Assembly: GCF_018919175.1 (NCBI RefSeq)
Contig: NZ_JAHLQL010000001.1
Location: 868,001 to 932,000 of the forward strand
DNA length: 64,000 bases
From: Clostridium simiarum
GTDB lineage: Bacteria; Bacillota; Clostridia; Clostridiales; Clostridiaceae
Direction of reading: 5' to 3'
The notes under the pieces were generated by a model. That model ran no database searches and was not told the DNA's origin. It worked only from the letters and a program-made list of their open reading frames with translations. Shown piece after piece: positions 10,010-17,598 of the stretch. How positions within the stretch are numbered: the first letter of the stretch is position 1; each line of letters opens with the position of its first letter. Position numbers and translations under genes: made by a program.

Positions 10010-10951
10010 CTAAATTCTACAGCTAATGTTTTTAATTACATTTTCAGCTTCAAAGAAAATTTCTTCAATTATCTCCTTACAGCTTTGCTGTTTTTTTACA
10101 AGTCCTGCTATTTGACCTGCCATAACAGATCCCCATTCTGTATCTCCTTCTAAAACCGCCTTAGGCAATCTTCCTTTTCCTAAGTTTTCATAGTGTTCTA
10201 AAGGTGCAAAATTTTTCTCTAGGCTTTGAAATTCTCTAGAAAGCTTATTTTTTATAACTCTAACAGGGTGACCTGTAGCTCTTCCTGTAACCATAGTATC
10301 TATATCTTTAGCATTTATTACCTTTTGCTTATAATTTTCATGAACCTTACATTCTTCTGCTACCAAAAATCTAGTACCTAGTTGAACACCTTTAGCACCT
10401 AGCATAAAAGCTGCTGCTACACCTCTTCCATCACCAATTCCTCCTGCTGCAATTACTGGTATATGAACAGAATCTACTACTTGTGGCACTAATGCCATAG
10501 TGGTAAGTTCTCCTATGTGGCCCCCTGCTTCACATCCTTCTACCACTACTGCATCTGCTCCACTTCTTTCCATTCTTATAGCTAAAGCAGTAGAAGCCAC
10601 AACAGGAATTACTTTAATGGCTTTTTCTTTCCACATAGACATATACTTTCCTGGATTTCCTGCTCCAGTAGTTACAACTTTCACCTCTTCTTCAGAAACA
10701 ATCTTTGCAATTTCTTCTGCATAGGGACTAAGTAGCATTATATTTACTCCAAAAGGCTTATCTGTAAGTTCCTTTGCTTTTCTTATTTCATTTCTTACCC
10801 ATTCAGGTGAAGCATTACCAGCACCTATAAGTCCAAGGCCACCTGCATTACTAACTGCAGCAGCTAAAGAACTATCAGCTACCCAAGCCATTCCACCTTG
10901 GATTATAGGATACTTAATACCTAATAATTCACATAATTCACTCGAGAACAT
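10010..10951 (-). CDS. fabK: Enoyl-ACP reductase II (FMN-dependent, FabK type)
   Basis: This 313-residue protein belongs to the nitronate-monooxygenase/FabK TIM-barrel family: GGMAWV near the N terminus, PVIAAGGIGDGRG and the phosphate-binding GAKGVQLGTRF. In this operon it is the only candidate for the last reduction of the elongation cycle, so FabK replaces FabI, as in other clostridia and streptococci. FabK enzymes are known to be insensitive to triclosan. A nitronate monooxygenase would look similar, but the location between acpP and fabD decides the call. Confidence 0.94.
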   Translation of the reverse strand: MFSSELCELLGIKYPIIQGGMAWVADSSLAAAVSNAGGLGLIGAGNASPEWVRNEIRKAKELTDKPFGVNIMLLSPYAEEIAKIVSEEEVKVVTTGAGNPGKYMSMWKEKAIKVIPVVASTALAIRMERSGADAVVVEGCEAGGHIGELTTMALVPQVVDSVHIPVIAAGGIGDGRGVAAAFMLGAKGVQLGTRFLVAEECKVHENYKQKVINAKDIDTMVTGRATGHPVRVIKNKLSREFQSLEKNFAPLEHYENLGKGRLPKAVLEGDTEWGSVMAGQIAGLVKKQQSCKEIIEEIFFEAENVIKNISCRI

Positions 10952-10973
10952 ATCTTACCTCCAAAGGATTTCT

Positions 10974-11195
10974 TTATTTTGTAACACTTTCTATATATTC
11001 CACTACATCTTCTATAGTCTTTATATTCTCTACCTCTGCTATTTGTATATTAAATTCTTCTTCCAACTCAATAACTATTTGAAATAAGTCTAAAGAATCT
11101 ACTCCTAACTCTTCAAAGGTAGTACTTAATTGTAATTTATCCCCTTCTATATCTAATTGAGTTCCTATTATCTTTTTTACTTTATCTAATATCAT
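10974..11195 (-). CDS. acpP: Acyl carrier protein
   Basis: Small acidic 73-residue protein with the phosphopantetheine site GVDSLD; the serine that would carry the prosthetic group is S34. It holds growing acyl chains for all Fab enzymes. It lies between fabH and fabK. About 110 bp separate it from fabH, the longest gap in the operon, which could hold a processing or secondary promoter site, although none stands out. Confidence 0.96.
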   Translation of the reverse strand: MILDKVKKIIGTQLDIEGDKLQLSTTFEELGVDSLDLFQIVIELEEEFNIQIAEVENIKTIEDVVEYIESVTK

Positions 11196-11307
11196 AATGT
11201 TACCTCCAATTTATTTTAATTTTATACTATGAATACCATCCATAATGCCTTAGTGGGTATTCTATTTAATGAAACTTTACCGAAAGCCAGGAATTACTTT
11301 ATATTAA

Positions 11308-12270
11308 TTACCATTCAATTAATATACAACCGTAAGTAAGTCCGCCTCCAAATCCTACTAAAATTATTTTATCTCCTTTTTTCACCATAGCTTTTTCTAC
11401 TACTTCACTAAGAGCTATAGGAATACTTGCGCTAGATGTATTTCCATAAAGGTTTAAATTTATATAGAACTTTTCTAATGGCAAATTAAGTTTACTTGCA
11501 GCAAACTCAATAATTCGTTTATTAGCTTGATGAGGTATTATATATTTTATATCTTCTATTTTAGTATTTGACTTTTTTAAAACCTCTTCTACAGAATCTA
11601 CCATTGCCTTTGTAGCAAACTTAAAAACTTCTTTACCATTCATAGTTACAAACTTATTATTCAAAATAGAATTATCTTCATTTAGTTGTCTAGAAGCGCA
11701 TTTAAGGTATTCTCCTTTATCCCCATTAGATTTAGTAACATACCCCATTATCCCCTCTGACTCGCTCTGTGTTAGAAGGGCAGCTCCAGCACCATCACCA
11801 AAAAGAACACAGGTATTTCTATCTTTCCAATCTACAATCTTAGAAAGCACTTCAGCTCCTACTACTAATACATTTTTTGCTCCACCTGAGCAAATAAAGG
11901 AATCTGCTATAGTTAACCCATATATGAAACCTGAGCAAGCAGCATTTATGTCAAAGGCTGTTGCATTTATTGCTCCAAGTTTTTTTTGTACTTCGCAAGC
12001 ACCAGAAGGAGTGAGATTTTCAGAGGTTATAGTTGCCATAATTATCATATCTATTTCCTCTGCCTTTATTCCTGCATTTTTAATTGCCATTACAGCTGCA
12101 TTAAAAGCTATATCTGTAGTTTCTTCATCCTTGCAAATCCTTCTTTCTTCTATACCTGTTCTGGATATTATCCATTCATTACTAGTGTCAACCATTTTTT
12201 CTAGGTCCTGATTTGTTAATTTATAAGGTGGTACATACATACCTGTACCTATAATTTTGGATTTTTTCAT
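11308..12270 (-). CDS. fabH: 3-oxoacyl-ACP synthase III
   Basis: Starts fatty-acid chains by condensing acetyl-CoA (or branched acyl-CoA) with malonyl-ACP. I use the ATG at 12270 (MKKSKIIG), which has GAGGAG 7 nt upstream; the ATG five codons earlier overlaps that ribosome binding site. The catalytic triad of the KAS III family is visible: C112 in AACSGF, histidine in IPHQANKRI and asparagine in LYGNTSS. Length 320. It begins 11 bp after the fabT stop, so regulator and first enzyme are co-transcribed. Confidence 0.96.
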   Translation of the reverse strand: MKKSKIIGTGMYVPPYKLTNQDLEKMVDTSNEWIISRTGIEERRICKDEETTDIAFNAAVMAIKNAGIKAEEIDMIIMATITSENLTPSGACEVQKKLGAINATAFDINAACSGFIYGLTIADSFICSGGAKNVLVVGAEVLSKIVDWKDRNTCVLFGDGAGAALLTQSESEGIMGYVTKSNGDKGEYLKCASRQLNEDNSILNNKFVTMNGKEVFKFATKAMVDSVEEVLKKSNTKIEDIKYIIPHQANKRIIEFAASKLNLPLEKFYINLNLYGNTSSASIPIALSEVVEKAMVKKGDKIILVGFGGGLTYGCILIEW

Positions 12271-12281
12271 ATAAAAACTCC

Positions 12282-12737
12282 TCATCTATCCTGAAGTTTA
12301 TACTTTTCTTTAAAAAAGCTATTTAATTTTTCTAAAGAACTAATAAGAGTCTTCTCCTCTTCCTCACTTAATCCATTTATGGTGGCCTTTATCATGTCAG
12401 AATGAAATTTTTCGTGAAGTCTATAGGCAAGCTTTCCTCTTTTAGTAAGTTGTATTAATACTACTCTCCTATCCTCCTCTATCCTCTTTCTCTCCACATA
12501 GCCTTTTTTTATTAATTTGTTAATAGCTGTAGTTAAAGTTCCTACTGTTATCTTTAGATCTGTAGCAACTTCCGACATAGTTCTAGCTTCATACATACCT
12601 ATAGCTTCAATGGTATGTATTTCGGTAACAGATAAATCATTTAATTCTCCATTTCGAAGAGCATTTTGCTCTATTTGAAGTATGTCATTAAAAATATCCA
12701 CCAATAGTTCATTTAATACATGTATACTTTTGCTCAT
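12282..12737 (-). CDS. fabT: MarR-family repressor of fatty-acid synthesis (FabT type)
   Basis: A 151-residue winged-helix protein of the MarR family: dimerisation helices at both ends, with the helix-turn-helix at about 55-85 (MSEVATDLKITVGTLTTAINKL) and a wing containing EDRRVVL. It is the first gene of the fab operon, the place of FabT in streptococci and lactococci, where FabT bound to acyl-ACP represses the operon. Two TTTGA-N3-TCAAA palindromes lie upstream. I infer autoregulation and control of all eleven downstream genes. ATG at 12737 follows AAAGGAG. Confidence 0.88.
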   Translation of the reverse strand: MSKSIHVLNELLVDIFNDILQIEQNALRNGELNDLSVTEIHTIEAIGMYEARTMSEVATDLKITVGTLTTAINKLIKKGYVERKRIEEDRRVVLIQLTKRGKLAYRLHEKFHSDMIKATINGLSEEEEKTLISSLEKLNSFFKEKYKLQDR

Positions 12738-12816
12738 AATCTCCTTTACGCTCCCATTCTTTTTTATATAATTTCATACTAATGTAGGGAGGTGTTAAAA
12801 TCAAATATAATTTAAA

Positions 12817-12845
12817 TTTGACTTTCAAATATTTTGATAGTCAAA
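12817..12845 (-). promoter_or_regulatory. Tandem FabT-like operators
   Basis: Two perfect 13-bp palindromes of the form TTTGA-N3-TCAAA lie at 12817-12829 (spacer CTT) and 12833-12845 (spacer TAG), with centres 16 bp apart. They are 80-108 bp upstream of fabT. The form matches the known FabT site type of lactic acid bacteria. Two sites side by side suggest cooperative binding of two dimers over the promoter. Confidence 0.8.
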
Positions 12846-12905
12846 GTATATAATATAAAAAAACTCCTGTCAACAAAGTTTTAGGAATTTTTTTATGTAA
12901 ATTTT

Positions 12906-13670
12906 CTATAAATAGTTCATTTTTCTATCTTTAAAGTAAACTACTTTTAAATCTAATGATGTTGAAATTTCAGTAGCCAGGGAAAAGTTATTACCTATAT
13001 GTTCCTTTACATGTGCATCTGAACCTATGGATATATTTTTTCCACCTAACTCTTTATATCTTTTATATATAGGGAACAAATTATCTTTTACAGCTTTTAA
13101 CCCAAGCCTTCTGGTATTAATCTCCATAACTATATTGTTATTTATACAACTTTTAATAATCTCATCTATAATGTCACTATGTTCATCATAATATAGCTCC
13201 TTATCTTCAAAGGGGCCATATCTACATATGTAATCTATATGAGCTAATATATCTATGTAAGTATGATTCATAATATTTTCTAATAAACTTTCAAGATATT
13301 CTTTATAGACTTCATTTTTTTCTCTATTTTCATAGGTAGACTTGTGAAATATATCTTTATCTCCTAAAAAATGCAGAGAACCTATAACCTGGTCAAAGGA
13401 ATTATTCATTATTATTTCTCTATTTATATCCTTAAAGTCCCTACTCATACCTAATTCTATTCCCAAAAGGAGATTATTATTTCTATACTTTCCATACTCC
13501 TCAAAATAATCTTCTATATTAAATTTAAACTTACCCTCTTCAGGATGGTTAGTATCCATATGTTCCGTGATAACTAAACCTATATTATATTCCTTACCTT
13601 TTAATAAAGCTTCCTCCAAAGTCATATTAGAATCCGTAGAAAATTTAGTATGTATGTGGCTGTCAAACAT
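12906..13670 (-). CDS. PHP-domain phosphatase (histidinol-phosphatase-like)
   Basis: The 254-residue protein has the metal-binding motifs of the PHP superfamily: DSHIHTKFSTDS at the start, ITEHMDT near 35-41, GSLHFLGD in the middle, AHIDYICRYG and the late SIGSDAH. This is the layout of HisK-type histidinol phosphatases. No other histidine-biosynthesis gene is near, so the substrate is open; clostridia carry several PHP paralogues. It starts with ATG at 13670, overlapping by one base the stop of the flavin reductase gene, so the two are translated together. Confidence 0.8.
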   Translation of the reverse strand: MFDSHIHTKFSTDSNMTLEEALLKGKEYNIGLVITEHMDTNHPEEGKFKFNIEDYFEEYGKYRNNNLLLGIELGMSRDFKDINREIIMNNSFDQVIGSLHFLGDKDIFHKSTYENREKNEVYKEYLESLLENIMNHTYIDILAHIDYICRYGPFEDKELYYDEHSDIIDEIIKSCINNNIVMEINTRRLGLKAVKDNLFPIYKRYKELGGKNISIGSDAHVKEHIGNNFSLATEISTSLDLKVVYFKDRKMNYL

Positions 13671-14170
13671 TATTTATCACCAACATAATAATCTATTACT
13701 TCGCCATAAAACACAGTGTGATAATCTCCTTCTAAATAAGTGGATTTATTTATATCTTCACTTATTATTTCTGGACTAATATTATGTTTATAAACTACCT
13801 TACATTCAAAATATACATCGCACCCATCTATAACAGGACTTTTTAGCTTATTTGAAGGTTTTGTATTAATCCCAGCCAATTGAAACTTATCTACATCTCT
13901 TCCTGATTTTGAGCCACAAACCCCTAGTGGCTTCTTCATACTATTATCTAAAGGAAGACTTATAGTAAATTCACCACTTTTATCTATTATATCATGTGTA
14001 AATCTTGATTTTCTAACATAAATAATAAAAACTGGTTTTCCCCAAGCGAGTCCTAAGTTTCCCCAGCTTATAGTCATTGTATTTATAATTTCTCCATTTT
14101 TAGAAGTAAGAAACGCTCCTTGTTTATGAAAATTTTTCATATTTTTATCAACACTTTTTAAAGCTTCCAT
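13670..14170 (-). CDS. Flavin reductase family protein
   Basis: A 166-residue protein of the flavin-reductase-like split-barrel fold. Typical phrases are the N-terminal segment ending TISWGNLG and VRKSRFTHDIIDKSGEFTI, where the family binds FMN; the signature VCGSKSGRDVDKF follows. Members reduce flavin or act as FMN-containing redox proteins in anaerobes. The substrate is unknown. It is co-transcribed with the PHP protein (1-nt overlap), but the link in function is unclear. Confidence 0.8.
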   Translation of the reverse strand: MEALKSVDKNMKNFHKQGAFLTSKNGEIINTMTISWGNLGLAWGKPVFIIYVRKSRFTHDIIDKSGEFTISLPLDNSMKKPLGVCGSKSGRDVDKFQLAGINTKPSNKLKSPVIDGCDVYFECKVVYKHNISPEIISEDINKSTYLEGDYHTVFYGEVIDYYVGDK

Positions 14171-14236
14171 AAAATTTAAATCCTCCTAATTATCATGTAA
14201 TATTACTAAATTATTATAACATATATAAATAAAAAT

Positions 14237-14265
14237 AAAAATGTGAAGCTTAACTTCACATTTTT
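14237..14265 (-). terminator. Terminator after glyA
   Basis: Perfect 12-bp inverted repeat (AAAAATGTGAAG and its complement, 5-nt loop) 17 bp after the glyA stop codon. T-runs on both sides make it usable from either strand. Confidence 0.85.
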
Positions 14266-14282
14266 ATTAAAAACTATTTTTT

Positions 14283-15518
14283 CTAATCATATAAAGGAAA
14301 TTTCTTGCAAAGATTTACTACTTCTTCTCTTACATAAGAAAGATCCTTCTCTCTATTTTCTATAACTTCATTTATAAGTCTTGCTACTATTTTCATCTCT
14401 TCTTCTTTAAATCCTCTTGTTGTAACTGCTGGTGAACCAATTCTCATTCCGCTTGTTACAAATGGACTTAAAGTTTCAAAAGGAATAGTATTTTTATTTA
14501 CTGTTATTCCTACTGTATCTAATAATTTTTCTGCATCTTTTCCTGTAATATTTTTATTAGTTAAATCTACTAATAATAAATGGTTATCTGTTCCATTAGA
14601 GACAAGTTTAAATCCGTAATTTACAAGTTCTTCTGCTAAAACCTTTGCGTTTTTAACTACTTGACTCATATATTCCTTAAAGGAATCTTGAAGAGCCTCC
14701 TCAAAACAAACAGCTTTTGCCGCTATAACATGCATTAAAGGACCACCTTGCATACCTGGGAATAAGCTCTTATCTACATCTTTTGCAAATTTTTCTTTAC
14801 ATAATATAGCTCCTCCTCTAGGTCCTCTTAAAGTTTTATGTGTAGTAGTAGTAACAAAGTCTGCATATGGTACTGGTGATGGATGAAGTCCTGCTGCTAC
14901 TAATCCTGCTATATGAGCCATATCTACCATAAAGTATGCTCCAACTTCATCAGCTATTTCTCTAAATTTCTGAAAGTCAATAACTCTTGGATATGCACTA
15001 GCTCCAGCTACTATCATTTTAGGTTTATGTTCTAATGCTGCTTTTCTAACTTCTTCATAATCAATTTGTTCGTTCTCTTTATTTACACCATAAGAAACAA
15101 AATTAAATAACTTACCAGAGAAGTTAACTGGACTTCCATGGGTTAAATGTCCTCCATGACTTAAATCCATTCCTAAAACAGTATCTCCTGGTTTTAAAAC
15201 TGCAAAATAAACCCCCATATTTGCTTGAGAGCCTGAGTGAGGTTGTACATTAGCATGCTCTGCATTAAATAATCTCTTCATTCTATATCTAGCTAAGTCC
15301 TCTGCTTTGTCTACAACCTCGCAACCACCATAATATCTTTTATGTGGATATCCTTCTGCATATTTATTTGTTAATGCTGAACCCATAGCCTCCATTACAG
15401 CTCTGCTAGTAAAGTTTTCTGAGGCTATTAATTCTATGTTATACTCCTGTCTGTCCATTTCCTCTTTGATGATATCTAGTATTTCTCTGTCAGACTTTTC
15501 TAAGTATGAAAATATCAT
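14283..15518 (-). CDS. glyA: Serine hydroxymethyltransferase
   Basis: PLP enzyme that converts serine and tetrahydrofolate to glycine and methylene-tetrahydrofolate. I start it at the ATG at 15518 (MIFSYLEK) with AGGAG 8 nt upstream; the GTG at 15527 overlaps that site. Of its 411 residues, the PLP lysine is K228 in [14 protein letters not shown]; the PLP/substrate region [12 protein letters not shown] is at 54-65. It is monocistronic, with its own terminator, and diverges from the ThrE-type exporter. Confidence 0.97.
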   Translation of the reverse strand: MIFSYLEKSDREILDIIKEEMDRQEYNIELIASENFTSRAVMEAMGSALTNKYAEGYPHKRYYGGCEVVDKAEDLARYRMKRLFNAEHANVQPHSGSQANMGVYFAVLKPGDTVLGMDLSHGGHLTHGSPVNFSGKLFNFVSYGVNKENEQIDYEEVRKAALEHKPKMIVAGASAYPRVIDFQKFREIADEVGAYFMVDMAHIAGLVAAGLHPSPVPYADFVTTTTHKTLRGPRGGAILCKEKFAKDVDKSLFPGMQGGPLMHVIAAKAVCFEEALQDSFKEYMSQVVKNAKVLAEELVNYGFKLVSNGTDNHLLLVDLTNKNITGKDAEKLLDTVGITVNKNTIPFETLSPFVTSGMRIGSPAVTTRGFKEEEMKIVARLINEVIENREKDLSYVREEVVNLCKKFPLYD

Positions 15519-15716
15519 ATTCAACACTCCTTTAGATTCTAATAATAAATGAATAAAATCCTTCTACCATCATTATAAAATTCAATAGGATAATATTCAA
15601 CTATAATTTACAATAAACTCAAAATAATTTTAATTTTCAAAACAACTCTATAAAATATTTTTCTGTGATATAATACTTTTTAGTACAGTAAACTATTTAG
15701 ATAAGGAGCATTAATT

Positions 15717-16484
15717 ATGGATGTAAATAAGATTATTTTTGTTGCTACAGAAGCTGGAAGAATAATTTTAGAGAATGGTGGCGAAACCTATAGAGTTGAA
15801 GAAACTATTCTAAGAATCTGCGATGCTTATCTAATAAAAAATGCAGACAGTTATGTTACTCCTACAGGAATTATGGTATCTGCTACGGACAAGTATGGCC
15901 ATAACATATCTATAATAAAAAGAATAAAGAAAAGAACTGTAGATTTAGAAAAAATATCCCAAGTAAATGATCTATCACGAAGCATAAAATTAAAAGGAAT
16001 GACTGCTGACGAATTCAGAGAAGAACTAAAAAAAATTGAGAATGCTCCTAGATATAGCTACAGGATTACTATACTAAGTGCTTGCTTAATTGCAGGATTT
16101 TTCACTCTTATGTTTGGAGGAGGCTTTGGAGACTTCATTGCTTCATTCCTCATTGGTGGTATCATACACTCTGTATCCATATATGCTTCTAAGTTAAACA
16201 TAAATGCATTTTTTATAAATATTTTAGGAGGAATGTTATCAGCATTATTAGCTATAATATTTGTTTCAATTGGCATATCCTCTGATATAGATAAGATCAT
16301 CATAGGTTCAATAATGTTATTGGTACCAGGAATTGCTATAACCAATGCTATAAGAGATACTATAGCTGGCGATTTAGTAGCAGGCTTAGCACGATCTGTT
16401 GAAGCCTTTTTAATTGCAATAGCTATTGCTGTTGGTTCAGGAATTGTACTTAGTTTTTGGCTTTTATTAAGTGGAGGTTTTTAA
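15717..16484 (+). CDS. Threonine/serine exporter family protein, N-terminal half (ThrE domain)
   Basis: 255 residues in two parts: a cytoplasmic N-terminal domain (about 1-110) with ETYRVEETI and TPTGIMVSA, followed by five or so hydrophobic helices (about 113-255) carrying LVPGIAITNAIRD. This is the ThrE/DUF1212 domain of the threonine/serine exporter family. In corynebacterial ThrE both halves are one protein; here the second half is the next gene. AAGGAG precedes the ATG. Function as an amino-acid exporter is inferred from the family. Confidence 0.85.
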   Translation: MDVNKIIFVATEAGRIILENGGETYRVEETILRICDAYLIKNADSYVTPTGIMVSATDKYGHNISIIKRIKKRTVDLEKISQVNDLSRSIKLKGMTADEFREELKKIENAPRYSYRITILSACLIAGFFTLMFGGGFGDFIASFLIGGIIHSVSIYASKLNINAFFINILGGMLSALLAIIFVSIGISSDIDKIIIGSIMLLVPGIAITNAIRDTIAGDLVAGLARSVEAFLIAIAIAVGSGIVLSFWLLLSGGF

Positions 16485-16485
16485 A

Positions 16486-16926
16486 ATGATATTAAAATCA
16501 ATTTATGCTTTTATTGCCACTTTAGGGTTTGCAATATTATTTAACATAAAGGGGAAAAAACTTTTTTTTGCATCCTTAGGAGGAGCTATGAGTTTCTTTT
16601 TTTATCTTTTATTTTTACAGCTAAACTTTTCAGAGTTGTCGGCTTTGTTTTTTAGTACTATAATTTTTAGTGTATACTCTGAAATATTAGCTAGATGTCT
16701 GAAAACTCCTGTTACAACCTTTACTATTTGTGCTTTAATACCTTTGGTTCCAGGAGGTGCTATGTACTATACTATGTTAGAATCTATCCAAGGAAATATA
16801 GGAAAGTCTCTAGAAATAGGTTTTAACACTATATGTAAAGCTGGAGCTTTAGCCATTGGAATTATAATTGTTTCCTCTACTTCAAGATTTATAAATGAAA
16901 ATAGAAAAAGAAGTGAAATTTCTTAA
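16486..16926 (+). CDS. Threonine/serine exporter family protein, C-terminal half (DUF3815)
   Basis: 146 residues, almost entirely membrane helices, with LVPGGAMYYTML about two thirds along, the counterpart of the LVPG motif of the previous protein. I use the ATG at 16486, one base after the preceding stop codon, because GGAGG lies 8 nt upstream inside the end of that gene; the earlier GTG overlaps the GGAGG. The two genes form a split ThrE transporter and must be made together. Confidence 0.85.
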   Translation: MILKSIYAFIATLGFAILFNIKGKKLFFASLGGAMSFFFYLLFLQLNFSELSALFFSTIIFSVYSEILARCLKTPVTTFTICALIPLVPGGAMYYTMLESIQGNIGKSLEIGFNTICKAGALAIGIIIVSSTSRFINENRKRSEIS

Positions 16927-16961
16927 CCACATATTTATTAAAAATAACATTTGAAATAAAT

Positions 16962-16999
16962 AAAAAAGAGTATCTATAAAAATCATAAATACTCTTTTA
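16962..16999. terminator. Bidirectional terminator between thrE pair and csoR-family gene
   Basis: AAAAGAGTAT at 16964-16973 pairs with ATACTCTTTT at 16989-16998. T-runs follow on both strands, so it can end both the plus-strand exporter transcript and the minus-strand repressor transcript, which converge here. Confidence 0.8.
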
Positions 17000-17001
17000 A
17001 T

Positions 17002-17274
17002 TTATTTCAAAAACATTAGAAGAGTACTTACTAACTCTTCTATTTTTTCATTATTTTCACTGCTTTCTTCTAAATCCATGCAATTAATAGCATAATTTTC
17101 AAGCATTAAGCCCCCAACTTTATTTATTGCTGCTCTTACTGCTGCAATTTGAACAAGCATATCTTTACAGCAAACTTCCCTATCCACCATATTCTGAATT
17201 CCTTTTACTTGACCTTCAATTCTTCTTAAACGTACAATTATATCTTTTTTTAAATCAGCACTTCTATCTTCCAT
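17002..17274 (-). CDS. CsoR/RcnR-family transcriptional repressor (CstR-like ligand set)
   Basis: A 90-residue all-helical protein of the DUF156 family, with RRIEGQVKGIQNMV in helix 1 and VDREVCCKDMLVQI in helix 2. Start at 17274 (MEDRS), GAGGAG 9 nt upstream. Copper sensors of this family use Cys-His-Cys with HxxxC in helix 2. Here the region reads ENYAINC: the cysteine is kept but the histidine position is tyrosine. Loss of this histidine is typical of the persulfide sensor CstR, so Cu(I) sensing is doubtful. No copper ATPase or sulfur gene lies next to it. A G-tract palindrome precedes the gene. Confidence 0.75.
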   Translation of the reverse strand: MEDRSADLKKDIIVRLRRIEGQVKGIQNMVDREVCCKDMLVQIAAVRAAINKVGGLMLENYAINCMDLEESSENNEKIEELVSTLLMFLK

Positions 17275-17294
17275 AAAAATCATCTCCTCATCTA

Positions 17295-17325
17295 TGCCTA
17301 TACCTATACCCCGTATAATACTATA
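17295..17325 (-). promoter_or_regulatory. Possible autoregulatory operator of the CsoR-family gene
   Basis: On the minus strand, TATACGGGGTATAGGTATAG lies about 25-50 bp before the start codon. The GGGG core with flanking TATAC/GTATA resembles operators of the CsoR family, which are palindromes with G/C tracts. Seen as a pattern only. Confidence 0.4.
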
Positions 17326-17361
17326 GTTATTATATCATCCATTACTAAATATATCAACTAA

Positions 17362-17557
17362 GCAAAAAGAAATCCCATCTTGCCGTTCAATGAGCCTATG
17401 ATTGAACCCAGTTCAACCAAAGTGGGTGTCCTCCTTTTAGCTTCTTGTATTTCATAAAAACATGAATTTCATTCTACTAAAAGAGAAAGGCTCCCTATCA
17501 TCTAGATGTTGGAGCAATATATGCTCACAAACGCGCAAAACAGGAATTTATTTCTTT
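17362..17557 (-). ncRNA. ssrS: 6S RNA
   Basis: About 196 nt between aspS and the CsoR-family gene, with no ORF. The two ends pair over a long interrupted stem (AAATTCCTGTTTTGC near the 5' end with GCAAGATGGGATTT at the 3' end), and a T-run follows. The middle can stay open as the bulge that mimics an open promoter. A near-consensus sigma-A promoter lies immediately upstream. In Bacillus subtilis the 6S-1 gene bsrA lies downstream of aspS, so location agrees. 6S RNA binds RNA polymerase holoenzyme and tunes transcription in stationary phase. Confidence 0.8.
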
Positions 17558-17563
17558 AATTAT

Positions 17564-17592
17564 ATTATAGTGTTTTTTCAGAATGTTTTCAA
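17564..17592 (-). promoter_or_regulatory. Strong sigma-A promoter of the 6S RNA gene
   Basis: On the minus strand: -35 TTGAAA (17587-17592), 17-bp spacer, -10 TATAAT (17564-17569). Predicted start near 17557 matches the 5' end of the folded RNA. Confidence 0.85.
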
Positions 17593-17598
17593 CTTTAA

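Noticed and set aside
17362..17557. T-box or riboswitch for the neighbouring synthetase gene
   Set aside because: The element lies downstream of aspS on its strand, and I see no T-box sequence (AGGGTGGNACCGCG). The paired ends and own promoter fit 6S RNA.
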